Below, in pieces: positions 16,959-26,801 of a DNA stretch of 64,000 nt (its first letter is position 1; each line of letters starts with the position of its first letter). Source of the stretch: M3007 sp031373665 (GTDB taxonomy: Bacteria > Bacteroidota > Bacteroidia > Chitinophagales > Saprospiraceae); assembly GCA_031373665.1 (NCBI GenBank), contig JANMMZ010000009.1, forward strand, positions 1-64,000, given 5' to 3'. The translations under genes were made by a program, and so were the position numbers. The notes beneath the pieces were generated by a model that had not been told where the DNA came from, made no database searches, and was given only the letters and a program-made list of their open reading frames with translations.

Positions 16959-18074
16959 TTAGAAGGACAAAGATAAACTTTTATTATCCAAATATTGGTC
17001 TATAATACGTGGAAATGCAAATTTATTTTTCAAATCACCCTCGCTGGCTAAATGCAAAGGATGATCCAAGTGCAAAAAAACAACATTTTCTTCAAAATCA
17101 TCAGATAAATTAATTTCACAGAAAACAGCATTGATCTTACGATGCGTCAGGGTCTGTTTATACACCGCAGAAATAGCGGCTATTTGGAACAAAACATCGC
17201 TTTTGAAATGGGTATTGCACCAAGTCGTGGCATCTTTTTTGTCCATATCCAAGAAGGCTTTCATCTCTATTTCTACCAAAGGAAACTCCCATAAACCTTT
17301 CCATATATCCTTCGCGCTGCGTTTTTGCACATACACCCCCGCGTTGGTGCGTAGCACAAAATAACAGAAATATCGCTCTTTTTTGATCAATTGCTTTGTT
17401 TTTATGGGCAATACGTCCACCATACCCAATTGGTATGCCTTACAGGCCGTATTCAAGGGGCAGCGTAGGCAATCCGGATTCTGAGGAGTACAAGCAGTAG
17501 CACCAAAATCCATCATCGCTTGGTTATATGCCCCAGGTTGGGTGGTATCCAATAGCGATTGGGCCAGTGCCGCAAATATTTTTTTTGCACTGTTGCTATC
17601 CACTGGCGTTTCTATGGCAAAAAAACGAGATAAAACCCGATACACATTTCCATCCAATACAGCGTAGGGAAGATCAAAACCAAAGGAAGCGATGGCCGCC
17701 GCCGTGTAATCGCCGATCCCCTTCAATGCCCTGATCGCCTCGTAATCGCTTGGAAAAACACCGCCATACTGAGATGTAATCCATTTGGCTGTAAAATGCA
17801 GATTTCTGGCCCTCGAATAATAGCCCAACCCTTCCCAAAGTTTGAGTACCGCATCTTCTGGAGCCTTGGCCAAGTCATCAATAGTAGGATATTGGCCCAC
17901 AAACCGCTCATAGTACGGCCACCCTTGCTCCACCCGAGTTTGTTGTAAAATAATTTCGGAGAGCCATATTTTATAAGGATCACGTTCGCCTTTCCAAGGC
18001 ATGGGGCGCGGGTGGGTCGCTGACCAATCCATGAGGGTGGTCTGAAAAAAAGTGTTGTCTTCCAAAATCAGCAT
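16959..18074 (-). CDS. mutY: A/G-specific adenine glycosylase
   Basis: Removes adenine mispaired with 8-oxoguanine. 371 residues. Seen: PWKGERDPYKIWLSEIILQQTRV at the N-terminus, the helix-hairpin-helix LKGIGDYTAAAIASF, the catalytic Asp in VLDGNVYRVLSRF, the 4Fe-4S cluster C-x6-C-x2-C-x5-C at about residues 195-211, and a C-terminal NUDIX-like 8-oxoG recognition domain (from about residue 235). It starts 5 bp downstream of the nadD stop, so the two are co-transcribed. Confidence 0.96.
   Translation of the reverse strand: MLILEDNTFFQTTLMDWSATHPRPMPWKGERDPYKIWLSEIILQQTRVEQGWPYYERFVGQYPTIDDLAKAPEDAVLKLWEGLGYYSRARNLHFTAKWITSQYGGVFPSDYEAIRALKGIGDYTAAAIASFGFDLPYAVLDGNVYRVLSRFFAIETPVDSNSAKKIFAALAQSLLDTTQPGAYNQAMMDFGATACTPQNPDCLRCPLNTACKAYQLGMVDVLPIKTKQLIKKERYFCYFVLRTNAGVYVQKRSAKDIWKGLWEFPLVEIEMKAFLDMDKKDATTWCNTHFKSDVLFQIAAISAVYKQTLTHRKINAVFCEINLSDDFEENVVFLHLDHPLHLASEGDLKNKFAFPRIIDQYLDNKSLSLSF
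16968..16975 (-). promoter_or_regulatory. -7 promoter box (TATCTTTG) for ssb inside the mutY 3' end
   Basis: The minus strand reads TATCTTTGTCC, 67 bp before the ssb ATG. It would let ssb be expressed independently of nadD-mutY. No clear -33 element. Confidence 0.4.
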
Positions 18075-18079
18075 GTTTA

Positions 18080-18655
18080 TTATTCCTTGTACAACCTGCT
18101 TGATTGCAAGTACTCAAATACCGAATCTGGCACCAGATAGCGGATGCTATGGCCATCTTTGATATAGTTTCTGATCGTGGTCGCCGATATATCCAATAGT
18201 GGGGCGGTGCTTATTTTAACCCTCGGATGATCGGCAAATTGCCCCAAATCAATACCCGGACGTTGATATACGTAAATATCGTAGTTGGCCAATATCTGTT
18301 CGTAATTCTTCCATAAGTGCAGGGTCGCTAAGTTGTCGCCGCCCATGATGAGCGCGAACTCGCGGTCAGGGTGTTTTTCCTTCAAATAAGTAAGCGTATT
18401 GATCGTGTAAGAAGGCTGCGGCAAATTGAACTCCACATTGGAAGCCTCTATTTGAGCGTTGTCGCCAAGCCCCAATCGCAAAAGGTGCAAGCGGTCGAAG
18501 TCTTTGGCTAACGTTTTCTTGGGTTTGAGCGGATTTTGAGGGCTCACCACCATCCATACCTTATGCAGGTCAGTTTGAGTCGCCATGTGGTTGGCGATGA
18601 TCAAATGCCCTATGTGTACGGGGTTAAAGGAACCAAAAAAAAGGCCGATTTTCAC
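18080..18655 (-). CDS. nadD: Nicotinate-nucleotide adenylyltransferase
   Basis: Adenylates nicotinate mononucleotide in NAD synthesis. 191 residues, standard. Seen: GLFFGSFNPVHIGHLIIANH with the HIGH nucleotidyl-transferase motif, VSPQNPLKPKK, the substrate loop ALIMGGDNLATLHLWKNY, and the ISATTIRNYI C-terminal motif. First gene of the minus-strand nadD-mutY-ssb-gldE-lptG operon; the 233 bp upstream, up to the HYR gene's stop, must hold its promoter if transcription does not run through. Confidence 0.96.
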   Translation of the reverse strand: MKIGLFFGSFNPVHIGHLIIANHMATQTDLHKVWMVVSPQNPLKPKKTLAKDFDRLHLLRLGLGDNAQIEASNVEFNLPQPSYTINTLTYLKEKHPDREFALIMGGDNLATLHLWKNYEQILANYDIYVYQRPGIDLGQFADHPRVKISTAPLLDISATTIRNYIKDGHSIRYLVPDSVFEYLQSSRLYKE

Positions 18656-18888
18656 TATTGTTGCTTTATCTGAATGGATAAATTTGCGCTCCTGAATGCC
18701 TATTTTTTCTTAATAGACAAGCGTCGCAATACCTATTTTGATATCGGGTGCAATATGAGAATTTTTTTCATAACGACTTATTTAAAATGACATAAATTTA
18801 TTTCAGGAAAAGGATCAGTAATTTTTAAGTACCCAAAACGAGGAACGGTGCTAGAAATTTGTCTAAACTTTTGTATCAGCGTTATAAC
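18656..18888. other. Intergenic stretch, nothing recognised
   Basis: AT-rich 233 bp between nadD and the end of the HYR gene. No hairpin with a T-run and no convincing short reading frame is seen. A TAAATTTG box on the plus strand has no gene downstream. Confidence 0.5.
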
Positions 18889-21800
18889 CTAGAACGACTT
18901 TATCAACACCATCCTACAATTGCCCCGATACTGAGCCGTAGTAAGGGTGAGGTTATAAACACCTGATTCTGGTAACTGCTCTTTTCTGATCGGTAACGTG
19001 TGTGTACCTTTTTCATAAAAAGCCCTTTGTTGCCATACCGTGCGGCCTTCCAAATCGGTAATATTCAAGGTGGCATCGCTCGATTCCGGCAAATAAAAAC
19101 TAACATCCGTGGCATCTTTGAAAGGATTTGGCTGATTCTGATATAAGGCAAAAGTGAGGGCATTGGTATGACGCAAGGCTAGATCCATGCGCTCATAACT
19201 ACCTTTGGCACGTTCCTGATACGCTTCTGCTCGAAGGCTACCATTTTCTATGCTCAACAAATCTTTGAGTTCCCCATTTATGAGAGATTCAAACTGTACT
19301 GTAAATGTGTATTGTCCTCCTTGTTCGCAAGCCAATGCAAAGGCATTTTCAAGACGTTTTACCTCAAAATGATCCATATTCATGGGCGTTTTGGGGATAA
19401 CCTCCAAAAGTTTTAGCCCCGGATATTGAATTCTACCTTGGATCCCAGATACTGGTTCAGAAGCCTTAAAGGTGATACTGACGTTTTCTCCGGCAACCAC
19501 CTTTTTATTTTCAAAATCAAGGTAAATGGTTTTTTCAGCACGATCATCACCAAAGGCTAAGGCATTGGGCATCGCATTATCATTCATATCGCCTACTTTG
19601 ACGGCTATAAAATCTAAGTCATTGGCCTTGATCTCTAACAATGAAATCTTTTCAGGATATGGCGGCACGAATGGATTCATTGGATTAGCAAACGTATGAT
19701 CTGCATCAATAAATCGCCAACTACCACTATTGGGTAATACTTGATTAAAGCCAAGGATCAATCTCCGCAACTCCACAATATCAAAAGTGGTGATTGAACC
19801 TGAGCGATTGGCATCGGCCGCTATAAGTTTGTAAGGACTATCCAAGGTATCTACACCCAAGATGTGTTTAGACATCAACACCAGATCGAATGTAGTAACG
19901 CCGTTGAGGTAATCATCTGTTTTGGCTGGTCGGGCATAATTATCACTAGCGTAAGTGGCCAAACCCATCACATCAAATAAACCTTCGGTGTCTGATAATA
20001 CGTGGGGAAATAACTCTTGAACAACTGTACCAGTTTGATTTTCAAAAAATACAGAACCCGCTAGTAATCCCTCTCCACTCACAAGTTTTAGGCTTCCCGA
20101 AAAGGCATTGGCATTGACTCCACATACTCCAGTAGTATCCATTATTTCTACTTCTACTTGGCACGAAGTGACGAGATTAGATTCATCTTTAGCCCAGATC
20201 TCAATGAATACTGTACCTGTATCAGCACAGGAAAAGAGCAATTGCTGAACTGGCATCGGTGGGAATCCCGTCCCTGTTCCAGCCAACCTAATCGCAGTTT
20301 CGATGCTATCGAGAGGAGCGTTGCTATCTATAATACCATTGTGGAGGTCATCAATATGTACCAATACTTTTCCGATACCATTCAAAGGTATCAGTACTGG
20401 GCTGGTTTTACAAAGTATTTTAGGAGCAGCCGCCACTATAAAATTTTGTTGGCATATAACGTCATTTCCGCATGCATCCGAGATCGTCCATTTGATATTG
20501 TGTGTACCGTAGGGGAGTTGTGCCAATACAAACGACGAAGCAGGCGGTGATTGCTGCTGCATAATTACTTGGGTATTCCAGCGTACGCTGGCTGTTTTAT
20601 TCAACCCATTGACGGTCTCATAAATTACAAATCCATACTTATCGCTGGGGGTCACTGCCCGATTATCAAAAGCGCGGGACGTACCATCATTTAAATCAAG
20701 ATCTCCATCATTATTACCCACGAAAATCCGGTTATATCCCGGCAAATTAGTACTAGAAATGATTGTTTCTTGTATCCCATCAGCGTCCGTATCCAATGTT
20801 AATTGATACTCAATATTTATGTTTGCTCCACTACAAAGGTCGGTCGCTGTGATACTGAGATCTGAAAATCCTTCGGACAAATCATGGGTCATATTTACAT
20901 TGTCCCACCAGTAGATATCATTCCAAAATAACGGATCATTTTGAGTGGTATCTGCTATCACAAATGCCTGTGCATCAACGCAGTTTAGCGCAAATGGATC
21001 CGATGTATCAATGACTTTAATGGATTGTTTATAGGTATATCCATTGCTATTAGGCGACCAAAAAGTACCATAATTAGTTTGGGAAATATCAAAGGGATTT
21101 ACCTTTACAATAGTGGGCGCCCAAACACCTGTAGTACCAAGTTGAGAGATTGTGGGGCCGGCCAAATTGATCGGTGCATTGGTTGTATTACTGGGCATTG
21201 GGTTGGGTACGGCGGTTAGATTCACCATTGGATCATAATTGCATCCATTGTAAATAGTCCATAACCGATCAATTCTGAAACAAGCGTCATTTACTACTGT
21301 AATAATAATATCGGTGTATTCTATATGGATCAGTTCACAATCCAATCCAAAAAATTCAGGTTGTCCGTACTGTCCATTGGCAGTGCAAGCAGTAATAATA
21401 CGGTCATCTGGAAATCGGATATAGTAATCCTGCTCATAGTTGGATACAACCCGTTGGGTACACTGGGCACTAGCTCCGTTTTGGTCAAACACTTTAAATT
21501 TTCGGATAATCGTCCCTTTTTTGCAAGCCGTATCAAAACTGGTATAGTCATTATCTAAAAACATAGAATCCGTTTTGCAAGAGGTAGAAACGATATTGCC
21601 GTAGGCTGCTGATAGGTTAGAATTGAAATTTTTACACAATACGGTTGTATCTTTTGGTGCTGCGCACTGTAATGGATGCGGATCCGTGATAGCGATCTTG
21701 GTATTGCACTCTGTGTAATGTCCAGTGCCAAAACCAGCATTGAACCCTCCAGAAGGTACAGGAATATCATAGATCCTCAACTTGAGCGGGAGCGTATCCC

Positions 21801-23514
21801 CAACGATGGAACAACACTGATTTAGGGTACTGTGAAACAGGGTATCTAGTTGACAAGGGTTGGCGGTAACCCATCTGGCGGCAAAAAATAAAGTATTCGT
21901 ACACCCATCCGTAGATCCATTGTCAAAAAGACTGGCTGGGGTCGTCATTGTGCCTTGAGGATTTACCTGAACCGTTTGCAAGATGTCGCAAAGTGCTATG
22001 GGCGGAATAGAATCAGTAATAGTCACCAAAAAGGTGCAACTGCCTTGATTCCCACAATCATCATCAGCCAAGTACCTGATAATGGTTGTGCCCGCTGGCA
22101 AATCAGTCGCCACTCCTATGACACCCAAAGTATCACGCGGATCTATGGGATTATTCATGGCGAAATCGCTCAAACTACCATCCAGCACTACGGTATTGCC
22201 ATTGTTTATCCAAACGGCTGTTATTTTCGAAATTTCAGTGCAAAGATCAGTCACTACTGCATCGGGCAAATCAACGCTACCTTTGCAGTTTGTCAGAGCC
22301 AAACTAATCGTCTGAGCCGGAGGGCAAGTCACTATTGGCCTATTTTCATCTTGAAAATCAATGACTTGGGTATTGAAAACCTGTGCTGGGTTGCAATTAT
22401 TATAAATTTCCCAAATCCTGAATACCCGTCGTAATCCCCCACAAAGCGTATAGGTAATACTATCATATTTTATGGCTGTTATATCGCACAAGTTTAAGTC
22501 CAATGAAAATTTGCGATTATTAAATTGCACGTATGGAGATCCCGATTGCGCAGGGGTAGGAATATTAGCCGTGCAGTCCACAACGGTATCTTGTGGGAAT
22601 ATGATCTCATTATAATTTATTTTTCTGACATTAATCCGCTGTACACAAGATCCTATATTGCCACTAGCATCATTTGCCGTCCAAGTCCGGAAAATACGTC
22701 TTGTATAGTCCACCGTATCACAATTAAAGGCTTGATTATTATCTGTAAAGTTAAAATTAGACACGTTAGGATTACATGCATCAACTGCCGTAGGTTTACC
22801 TGCTGCAATACCAAGGCTATCTTTCAAAAAAGTGGGCGTAAACACTTCATAGATACAAGGGACAGTAATGGGTAGGCAGTTGATTACAGGTGGGGTTACA
22901 TCATTTATTTTGACATTGCCCCAACACTTAATGGTTGTAAATGGATCAGACACCCGCACTTGATAGGTTTTACCCACATCCGAACTACCTACTAGAGCCG
23001 GTACCCATGGGCCATTGCCAAAAGGCGCGGTTTTATCCAATTCTACAATAAAATACCCAAGACAAAGGGAGTCAACTGCTTCCAATATTTGCGCTGGAAC
23101 AATATTAGTGATACAGTTAGTACCAAGGTTTATATTAACCAAATCGTCGCATTGCAAAATTATAGGATTGGTCGGTCTCACTGAAATATTAAAAGAGCAA
23201 CTCGCGGAATTACCTGCTAAATCAACCGCCAAAAAGGAACAAATAGTAATACCCATCGGAAAACTAGCACCGGAAGATAATCCTGATATTTGAACCAAGA
23301 TAGCAGTGCCTTGATCGTCAGTAGCAGTGACAGAATAGAGATAATTGACGGTGCATATACCAGAATCTAATAGTATGGTATCGCTAGGTGGACACATGAT
23401 GATGGGATCAATGGTGTCGGGTGGTGGAACATTTGGGTTGAAGTCCGAAGGCGAAATGGCGAACAAACGGATGAATGTCAACAGCAAGATGCTGGTGAGT
23501 AAAAATCGATTCAT
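18889..23514 (-). CDS. Giant HYR-domain surface protein with dockerin-like repeat, cohesin-like domain and T9SS type A sorting domain
   Basis: 1541 residues. Signal peptide about 1-18 (MNRFLLTSILLLTFIRLFA). Residues about 35-1130 hold several HYR-type immunoglobulin-like units (patterns such as ITCPPSD, TVDCTANIP, VTATDDQGT, ADDDCGNQGSC), rich in paired Cys. Residues about 1195-1255 look like a type I dockerin pair: DDYLNGVTTFDLVLMSKHILG and DANRSGSITTFDIVELRRLILG. Residues about 1315-1430 resemble a cohesin-like beta domain (VVAGENVSITFKASEPVSG). Residues about 1460-1541 are a T9SS type A sorting domain (NQPNPFKDATDVSFYLPE). It is exported through the T9SS and anchored or released at the cell surface; adhesion is the likely role. 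No cellulase modules are seen, so it is not a cellulosome part. Confidence 0.88.
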   Translation of the reverse strand: MNRFLLTSILLLTFIRLFAISPSDFNPNVPPPDTIDPIIMCPPSDTILLDSGICTVNYLYSVTATDDQGTAILVQISGLSSGASFPMGITICSFLAVDLAGNSASCSFNISVRPTNPIILQCDDLVNINLGTNCITNIVPAQILEAVDSLCLGYFIVELDKTAPFGNGPWVPALVGSSDVGKTYQVRVSDPFTTIKCWGNVKINDVTPPVINCLPITVPCIYEVFTPTFLKDSLGIAAGKPTAVDACNPNVSNFNFTDNNQAFNCDTVDYTRRIFRTWTANDASGNIGSCVQRINVRKINYNEIIFPQDTVVDCTANIPTPAQSGSPYVQFNNRKFSLDLNLCDITAIKYDSITYTLCGGLRRVFRIWEIYNNCNPAQVFNTQVIDFQDENRPIVTCPPAQTISLALTNCKGSVDLPDAVVTDLCTEISKITAVWINNGNTVVLDGSLSDFAMNNPIDPRDTLGVIGVATDLPAGTTIIRYLADDDCGNQGSCTFLVTITDSIPPIALCDILQTVQVNPQGTMTTPASLFDNGSTDGCTNTLFFAARWVTANPCQLDTLFHSTLNQCCSIVGDTLPLKLRIYDIPVPSGGFNAGFGTGHYTECNTKIAITDPHPLQCAAPKDTTVLCKNFNSNLSAAYGNIVSTSCKTDSMFLDNDYTSFDTACKKGTIIRKFKVFDQNGASAQCTQRVVSNYEQDYYIRFPDDRIITACTANGQYGQPEFFGLDCELIHIEYTDIIITVVNDACFRIDRLWTIYNGCNYDPMVNLTAVPNPMPSNTTNAPINLAGPTISQLGTTGVWAPTIVKVNPFDISQTNYGTFWSPNSNGYTYKQSIKVIDTSDPFALNCVDAQAFVIADTTQNDPLFWNDIYWWDNVNMTHDLSEGFSDLSITATDLCSGANINIEYQLTLDTDADGIQETIISSTNLPGYNRIFVGNNDGDLDLNDGTSRAFDNRAVTPSDKYGFVIYETVNGLNKTASVRWNTQVIMQQQSPPASSFVLAQLPYGTHNIKWTISDACGNDVICQQNFIVAAAPKILCKTSPVLIPLNGIGKVLVHIDDLHNGIIDSNAPLDSIETAIRLAGTGTGFPPMPVQQLLFSCADTGTVFIEIWAKDESNLVTSCQVEVEIMDTTGVCGVNANAFSGSLKLVSGEGLLAGSVFFENQTGTVVQELFPHVLSDTEGLFDVMGLATYASDNYARPAKTDDYLNGVTTFDLVLMSKHILGVDTLDSPYKLIAADANRSGSITTFDIVELRRLILGFNQVLPNSGSWRFIDADHTFANPMNPFVPPYPEKISLLEIKANDLDFIAVKVGDMNDNAMPNALAFGDDRAEKTIYLDFENKKVVAGENVSITFKASEPVSGIQGRIQYPGLKLLEVIPKTPMNMDHFEVKRLENAFALACEQGGQYTFTVQFESLINGELKDLLSIENGSLRAEAYQERAKGSYERMDLALRHTNALTFALYQNQPNPFKDATDVSFYLPESSDATLNITDLEGRTVWQQRAFYEKGTHTLPIRKEQLPESGVYNLTLTTAQYRGNCRMVLIKSF

Positions 23515-23681
23515 GAGATAAAGGCAGTTGGGGAACGGGATTAAAATTTAATTTTATCCGTTCCTATGATTAAAAAAGTGGGTTAAAAACAAACTCAAAA
23601 CTACGCCCTTTTTGAATACCTTTTCTCTTTTAAAATTTTAAAATGGCTAAATGTCGGAAATCCATCAAACACACGATGCAG

Positions 23682-24011
23682 TTAAGCAATCCTATCCCCA
23701 TTTTTTGCGCTACGCTCCGGTTGGAGCAAGTTGATCACATTGTTTTCACCAACCACGCCCAGTACCAAACATTCTGAAATAAAATTGGCAATTTGCTTGG
23801 GTGGAAAATTCACCACAGCGATGATTTGTTTTCCAACCAACACTTCTTTCGTGTATAGTTGGGTGATCTGAGCGGAACTCTTACGAATACCTATATCACC
23901 AAAATCTATCTTCAATTGATAGGCTGGTTTTCTAGCATTTGGAAAATCATGAACCTCCAAGATTGTTCCAACGCGCATTTCTACTTTTTCAAATTCTTCC
24001 CAAGTGAGCAT
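23682..24011 (-). CDS. csaA: tRNA-binding-domain protein CsaA
   Basis: 109 residues, a single OB-fold tRNA-binding domain: WEEFEKVEMRVGTILEVHDFPNARKPAY at the N-terminus (the CsaA/MetG-C signature), QITQLYTKEVLVGKQIIAVVNF, then the C-terminal ECLVLGVVGENN. CsaA has been described as an export-related chaperone with tRNA binding. It lies 89 bp downstream of ftsK on the same strand; no shared function is implied. Confidence 0.92.
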   Translation of the reverse strand: MLTWEEFEKVEMRVGTILEVHDFPNARKPAYQLKIDFGDIGIRKSSAQITQLYTKEVLVGKQIIAVVNFPPKQIANFISECLVLGVVGENNVINLLQPERSAKNGDRIA

Positions 24012-24100
24012 AGATAATTGAATATATTTTTAAGTAAGTACCAGAATAATCGTAAAATAATGAGCATTTATGTCTGCTCCAACTCCCTAAGGAACGGTTC

Positions 24101-26611
24101 CTACTTACCTCGCTTCTTGTTTAATTCTCCAAAAAATCTGATCAGTTCGTCCATACTATAGAAAAGAACCTCCCTAGGTTTTGATCCTTCTGCAGGGCCC
24201 ACAATACCTAAGCCTTCCAACTGATCCATAATGCGACCTGCTCGATTGTACCCGAGTTTCATACGACGTTGTATCATACTGGTACTGCCATGCTGGGTTT
24301 CTACGACCAACCGGCCAGCGTCTTCAAGCAGGTCGTCCATATCAGCGAGGCGGAATTCTTTGGAAGAACCACCGCCGCCGGCACCTTCCCCATCAGGGTG
24401 AAATTCGGGCAAGAAAAATGGTTCTGGGAACCCTTGTTGGTTGGCAATAAATTCGATTACTTTTTCTACTTCAGGCGTATCTACAAAGGCACTTTGTAGT
24501 CGAATAATATCGCCACCTACAGATAGCAGCATATCGCCACGACCGGTGAGTTGCTCTGCGCCACCAACATCCAAAATCGTGCGCGAATCCACTTTTGAGG
24601 CCACTTTAAAGGCAATACGTGCTGGGAAGTTGGCTTTGATTACACCAGTGATGATGTTCACAGACGGTCGTTGGGTAGCAATAATCAAGTGAATACCCAC
24701 GGCTCGCGCCAACTGAGCCAATCGGCCAATCGGCAGTTCTATCTCTTTACCGGCTGTCATAATCAAATCAGCAAACTCATCTATAATCAATACAATATAG
24801 GGTAGAAAACGGTGTCCTTTGTTCGGATTTAGCCTTCTTGCTACAAACTTATCGTTGTACTCCGTGATATTGCGTACTTCCGCTTTCTTTAAGAGATCAT
24901 ATCGGGTTTCCATTTCTATGATCAACGAATTCAGCGTATGCACCACTTTGGTTGTATCGGTCACAATGGGCTCCAGCTGATCGGGCAAAAAGCCCAAAAA
25001 GTGGTTTTCCAGATGCGCATAAGGGAAGAGTTCTACCTTTTTAGGGTCAATCAGGATCAACTTAACTTGTGAGGGGTGCTTCTTATACAGCAATGACATC
25101 AGTACCACATTGATACCTACCGATTTACCCTGTCCCGTAGCACCTGCTACGAGCAAGTGGGGCATTTTGGCCAAATCTGCTACAAAAACCTCGTTTTGGA
25201 TTGTCTTGCCTAAGGCAATCGGCAATTCCATTTTGGCCCGCTTGAATTTTTCGTCCCGCAGTACCTCTTTAATGCCTACTATTTGGCGTTTTTTATTCGG
25301 CACCTCAATACCGATCGTGCCTTTTCCCGGTATCGGTGCTATGATACGAATACCCAGCGCCGATAGGTTGAGAGCAATATCATCTTCCAGATTTTTGATT
25401 TTTGAAATACGAATCCCTTTGGCTGGAATGATCTCATACAGGGTCACTGTAGGGCCGATGGTCGCCCGTATTTTTTCAATTTCTATCTTGAAATACAGTA
25501 GGGTTTGGATGATTTGGTTCTTATTTGCCTCCAGTTCTTCGCGGTCTATTTCCAACACAATGTTTTCGTGTTCGATCAACAACTGCAAATGCGGGTATTC
25601 ATAATGCGAAAGATCCAAGGTTGGGTCATAAGGCTCAGTTAGATTCGGGTTATCTTCCTGTATTGCTACCACGGGTGGTTTGTAAGCCTCTGCATCGTCG
25701 GGCGTACTTGGCACTACTGATGCCACAACAATTTCAAGGGAATCTTCTCCTGGCCTGAGGGTATCAGGACGGGTCACGTCTTTTTGAACAACATCGGCAA
25801 ATAAGGCCGAACGCTGGCTCAAATCCATAGCCAATTGTCCTATTGGCGGTACAGCCAGTACTGAAGGCTTGTTATTGACTGTTTCATTCACCGTAGCCGT
25901 TATATCTACATTGTCCATATCAGGTACGCCCCCTATGGTCTGCGCACTAGATCTATTTCTGATTGGTGAAGGAGCGGGTTCATTCCGTTTGGCAAAATTG
26001 CCACTTAATAAATCTTTCCAAGCACGCTGGGTTTCTTCCCATAACTTATGCCAAGAAAATTCCTCCATGTTGGGATTGTTTGACCACACAAAAGTAGCCA
26101 CCAACGCAAACACCATTAAGGCCAAAGTACCAACGATGCCCAAAAAATTTTGGATATACTGTGAGATGGCTTGCCCAAAAACGCCACCAAAGGGAAATTC
26201 AAATTTTTGAAGGAAAAACGATGAAAGTATTGAAATAATGACCATCAAAATGATGGTACGCTGGAATGTAATGAAGAGGTAGCCCAACTGTACCCGCCTT
26301 ATAAAGGCAAGGCCATACTTGTACAAAAGATAGACAAACCCGTAGGAGGAAATACCAAATCCCCAATAAATGATGCTATCTGCTAAAAAAGCCCCCAATC
26401 GTCCCAGCCAATTATCAACGGGTAGATCATCGAAGAAAACATCCCATGAAAATCTAAAAACGACATCATGGTCATTTTTCCAAGTAAAAAAATAAGACGT
26501 GAAGGCGATGAACAAGTAAAAAGACAAAAACAGCATGAAGACACCGAGTAACTTCGAGCCTCTTTCACTATCAAAATTCATACTGAGTTGTCCACGCTTC
26601 TTAGCAGCCAT
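24101..26611 (-). CDS. ftsK: DNA translocase FtsK/SpoIIIE
   Basis: Septal ATP-driven DNA pump that clears chromosome ends and triggers dimer resolution at dif. 836 residues. About four transmembrane helices in the first 190 residues, a moderate Pro/Asp-rich linker (about 200-330), the alpha subdomain (IEKIRATIGPTVTLYEIIPAKG), Walker A GATGQGKS at about residue 485, Walker B LIIDEFADL, and the C-terminal gamma winged helix (STSMIQRRMKLGYNRAGRIMDQLE), which reads KOPS-like orientation motifs. A TACTTTTG -7 box lies 45 bp before the start. A 13-bp palindrome (AGGAACGGTTCCT) covers the stop codon region. Confidence 0.96.
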   Translation of the reverse strand: MAAKKRGQLSMNFDSERGSKLLGVFMLFLSFYLFIAFTSYFFTWKNDHDVVFRFSWDVFFDDLPVDNWLGRLGAFLADSIIYWGFGISSYGFVYLLYKYGLAFIRRVQLGYLFITFQRTIILMVIISILSSFFLQKFEFPFGGVFGQAISQYIQNFLGIVGTLALMVFALVATFVWSNNPNMEEFSWHKLWEETQRAWKDLLSGNFAKRNEPAPSPIRNRSSAQTIGGVPDMDNVDITATVNETVNNKPSVLAVPPIGQLAMDLSQRSALFADVVQKDVTRPDTLRPGEDSLEIVVASVVPSTPDDAEAYKPPVVAIQEDNPNLTEPYDPTLDLSHYEYPHLQLLIEHENIVLEIDREELEANKNQIIQTLLYFKIEIEKIRATIGPTVTLYEIIPAKGIRISKIKNLEDDIALNLSALGIRIIAPIPGKGTIGIEVPNKKRQIVGIKEVLRDEKFKRAKMELPIALGKTIQNEVFVADLAKMPHLLVAGATGQGKSVGINVVLMSLLYKKHPSQVKLILIDPKKVELFPYAHLENHFLGFLPDQLEPIVTDTTKVVHTLNSLIIEMETRYDLLKKAEVRNITEYNDKFVARRLNPNKGHRFLPYIVLIIDEFADLIMTAGKEIELPIGRLAQLARAVGIHLIIATQRPSVNIITGVIKANFPARIAFKVASKVDSRTILDVGGAEQLTGRGDMLLSVGGDIIRLQSAFVDTPEVEKVIEFIANQQGFPEPFFLPEFHPDGEGAGGGGSSKEFRLADMDDLLEDAGRLVVETQHGSTSMIQRRMKLGYNRAGRIMDQLEGLGIVGPAEGSKPREVLFYSMDELIRFFGELNKKRGK

Positions 26612-26655
26612 ACTTTTTCCTTAATTGATTTGATTACTTACCTTTAGAGTTTGCG

Positions 26656-26663
26656 CAAAAGTA
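26656..26663 (-). promoter_or_regulatory. -7 promoter box (TACTTTTG) of ftsK
   Basis: The minus strand reads TACTTTTGCGC, matching TAnnTTTG, 45 bp before the ftsK ATG and downstream of the recA terminator, so ftsK has its own promoter. Confidence 0.45.
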
Positions 26664-26725
26664 AATGAAACCAATGAAATTCGATTAATTTATTTCAGTT
26701 TACTCATTCTTCGAGAACGGATTCT

Positions 26726-26776
26726 AAAATCAAAGCGGTTCTCAGATCCATCAGACCTAAGAACCGCTTTGATTTT
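26726..26776 (-). terminator. Rho-independent terminator of recA
   Basis: Perfect 17-bp stem AAAATCAAAGCGGTTCT / AGAACCGCTTTGATTTT with a 17-nt loop, ending in TTTT on the minus strand, 26 bp after the recA stop. The symmetric A/T flanks would also work on the other strand. Confidence 0.85.
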
Positions 26777-26801
26777 ATATTAACCTTGCAGTGGTTTTTA
26801 T

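Noticed and set aside
24090..24102. AGGAACGGTTCCT palindrome, with TCGTTCC/GGAACGA at 44983-45000 and GGAACGG at 5113 and 18841, as a dispersed repeat family
   Set aside because: Short, variable flanks and no consistent extension; chance cannot be excluded.
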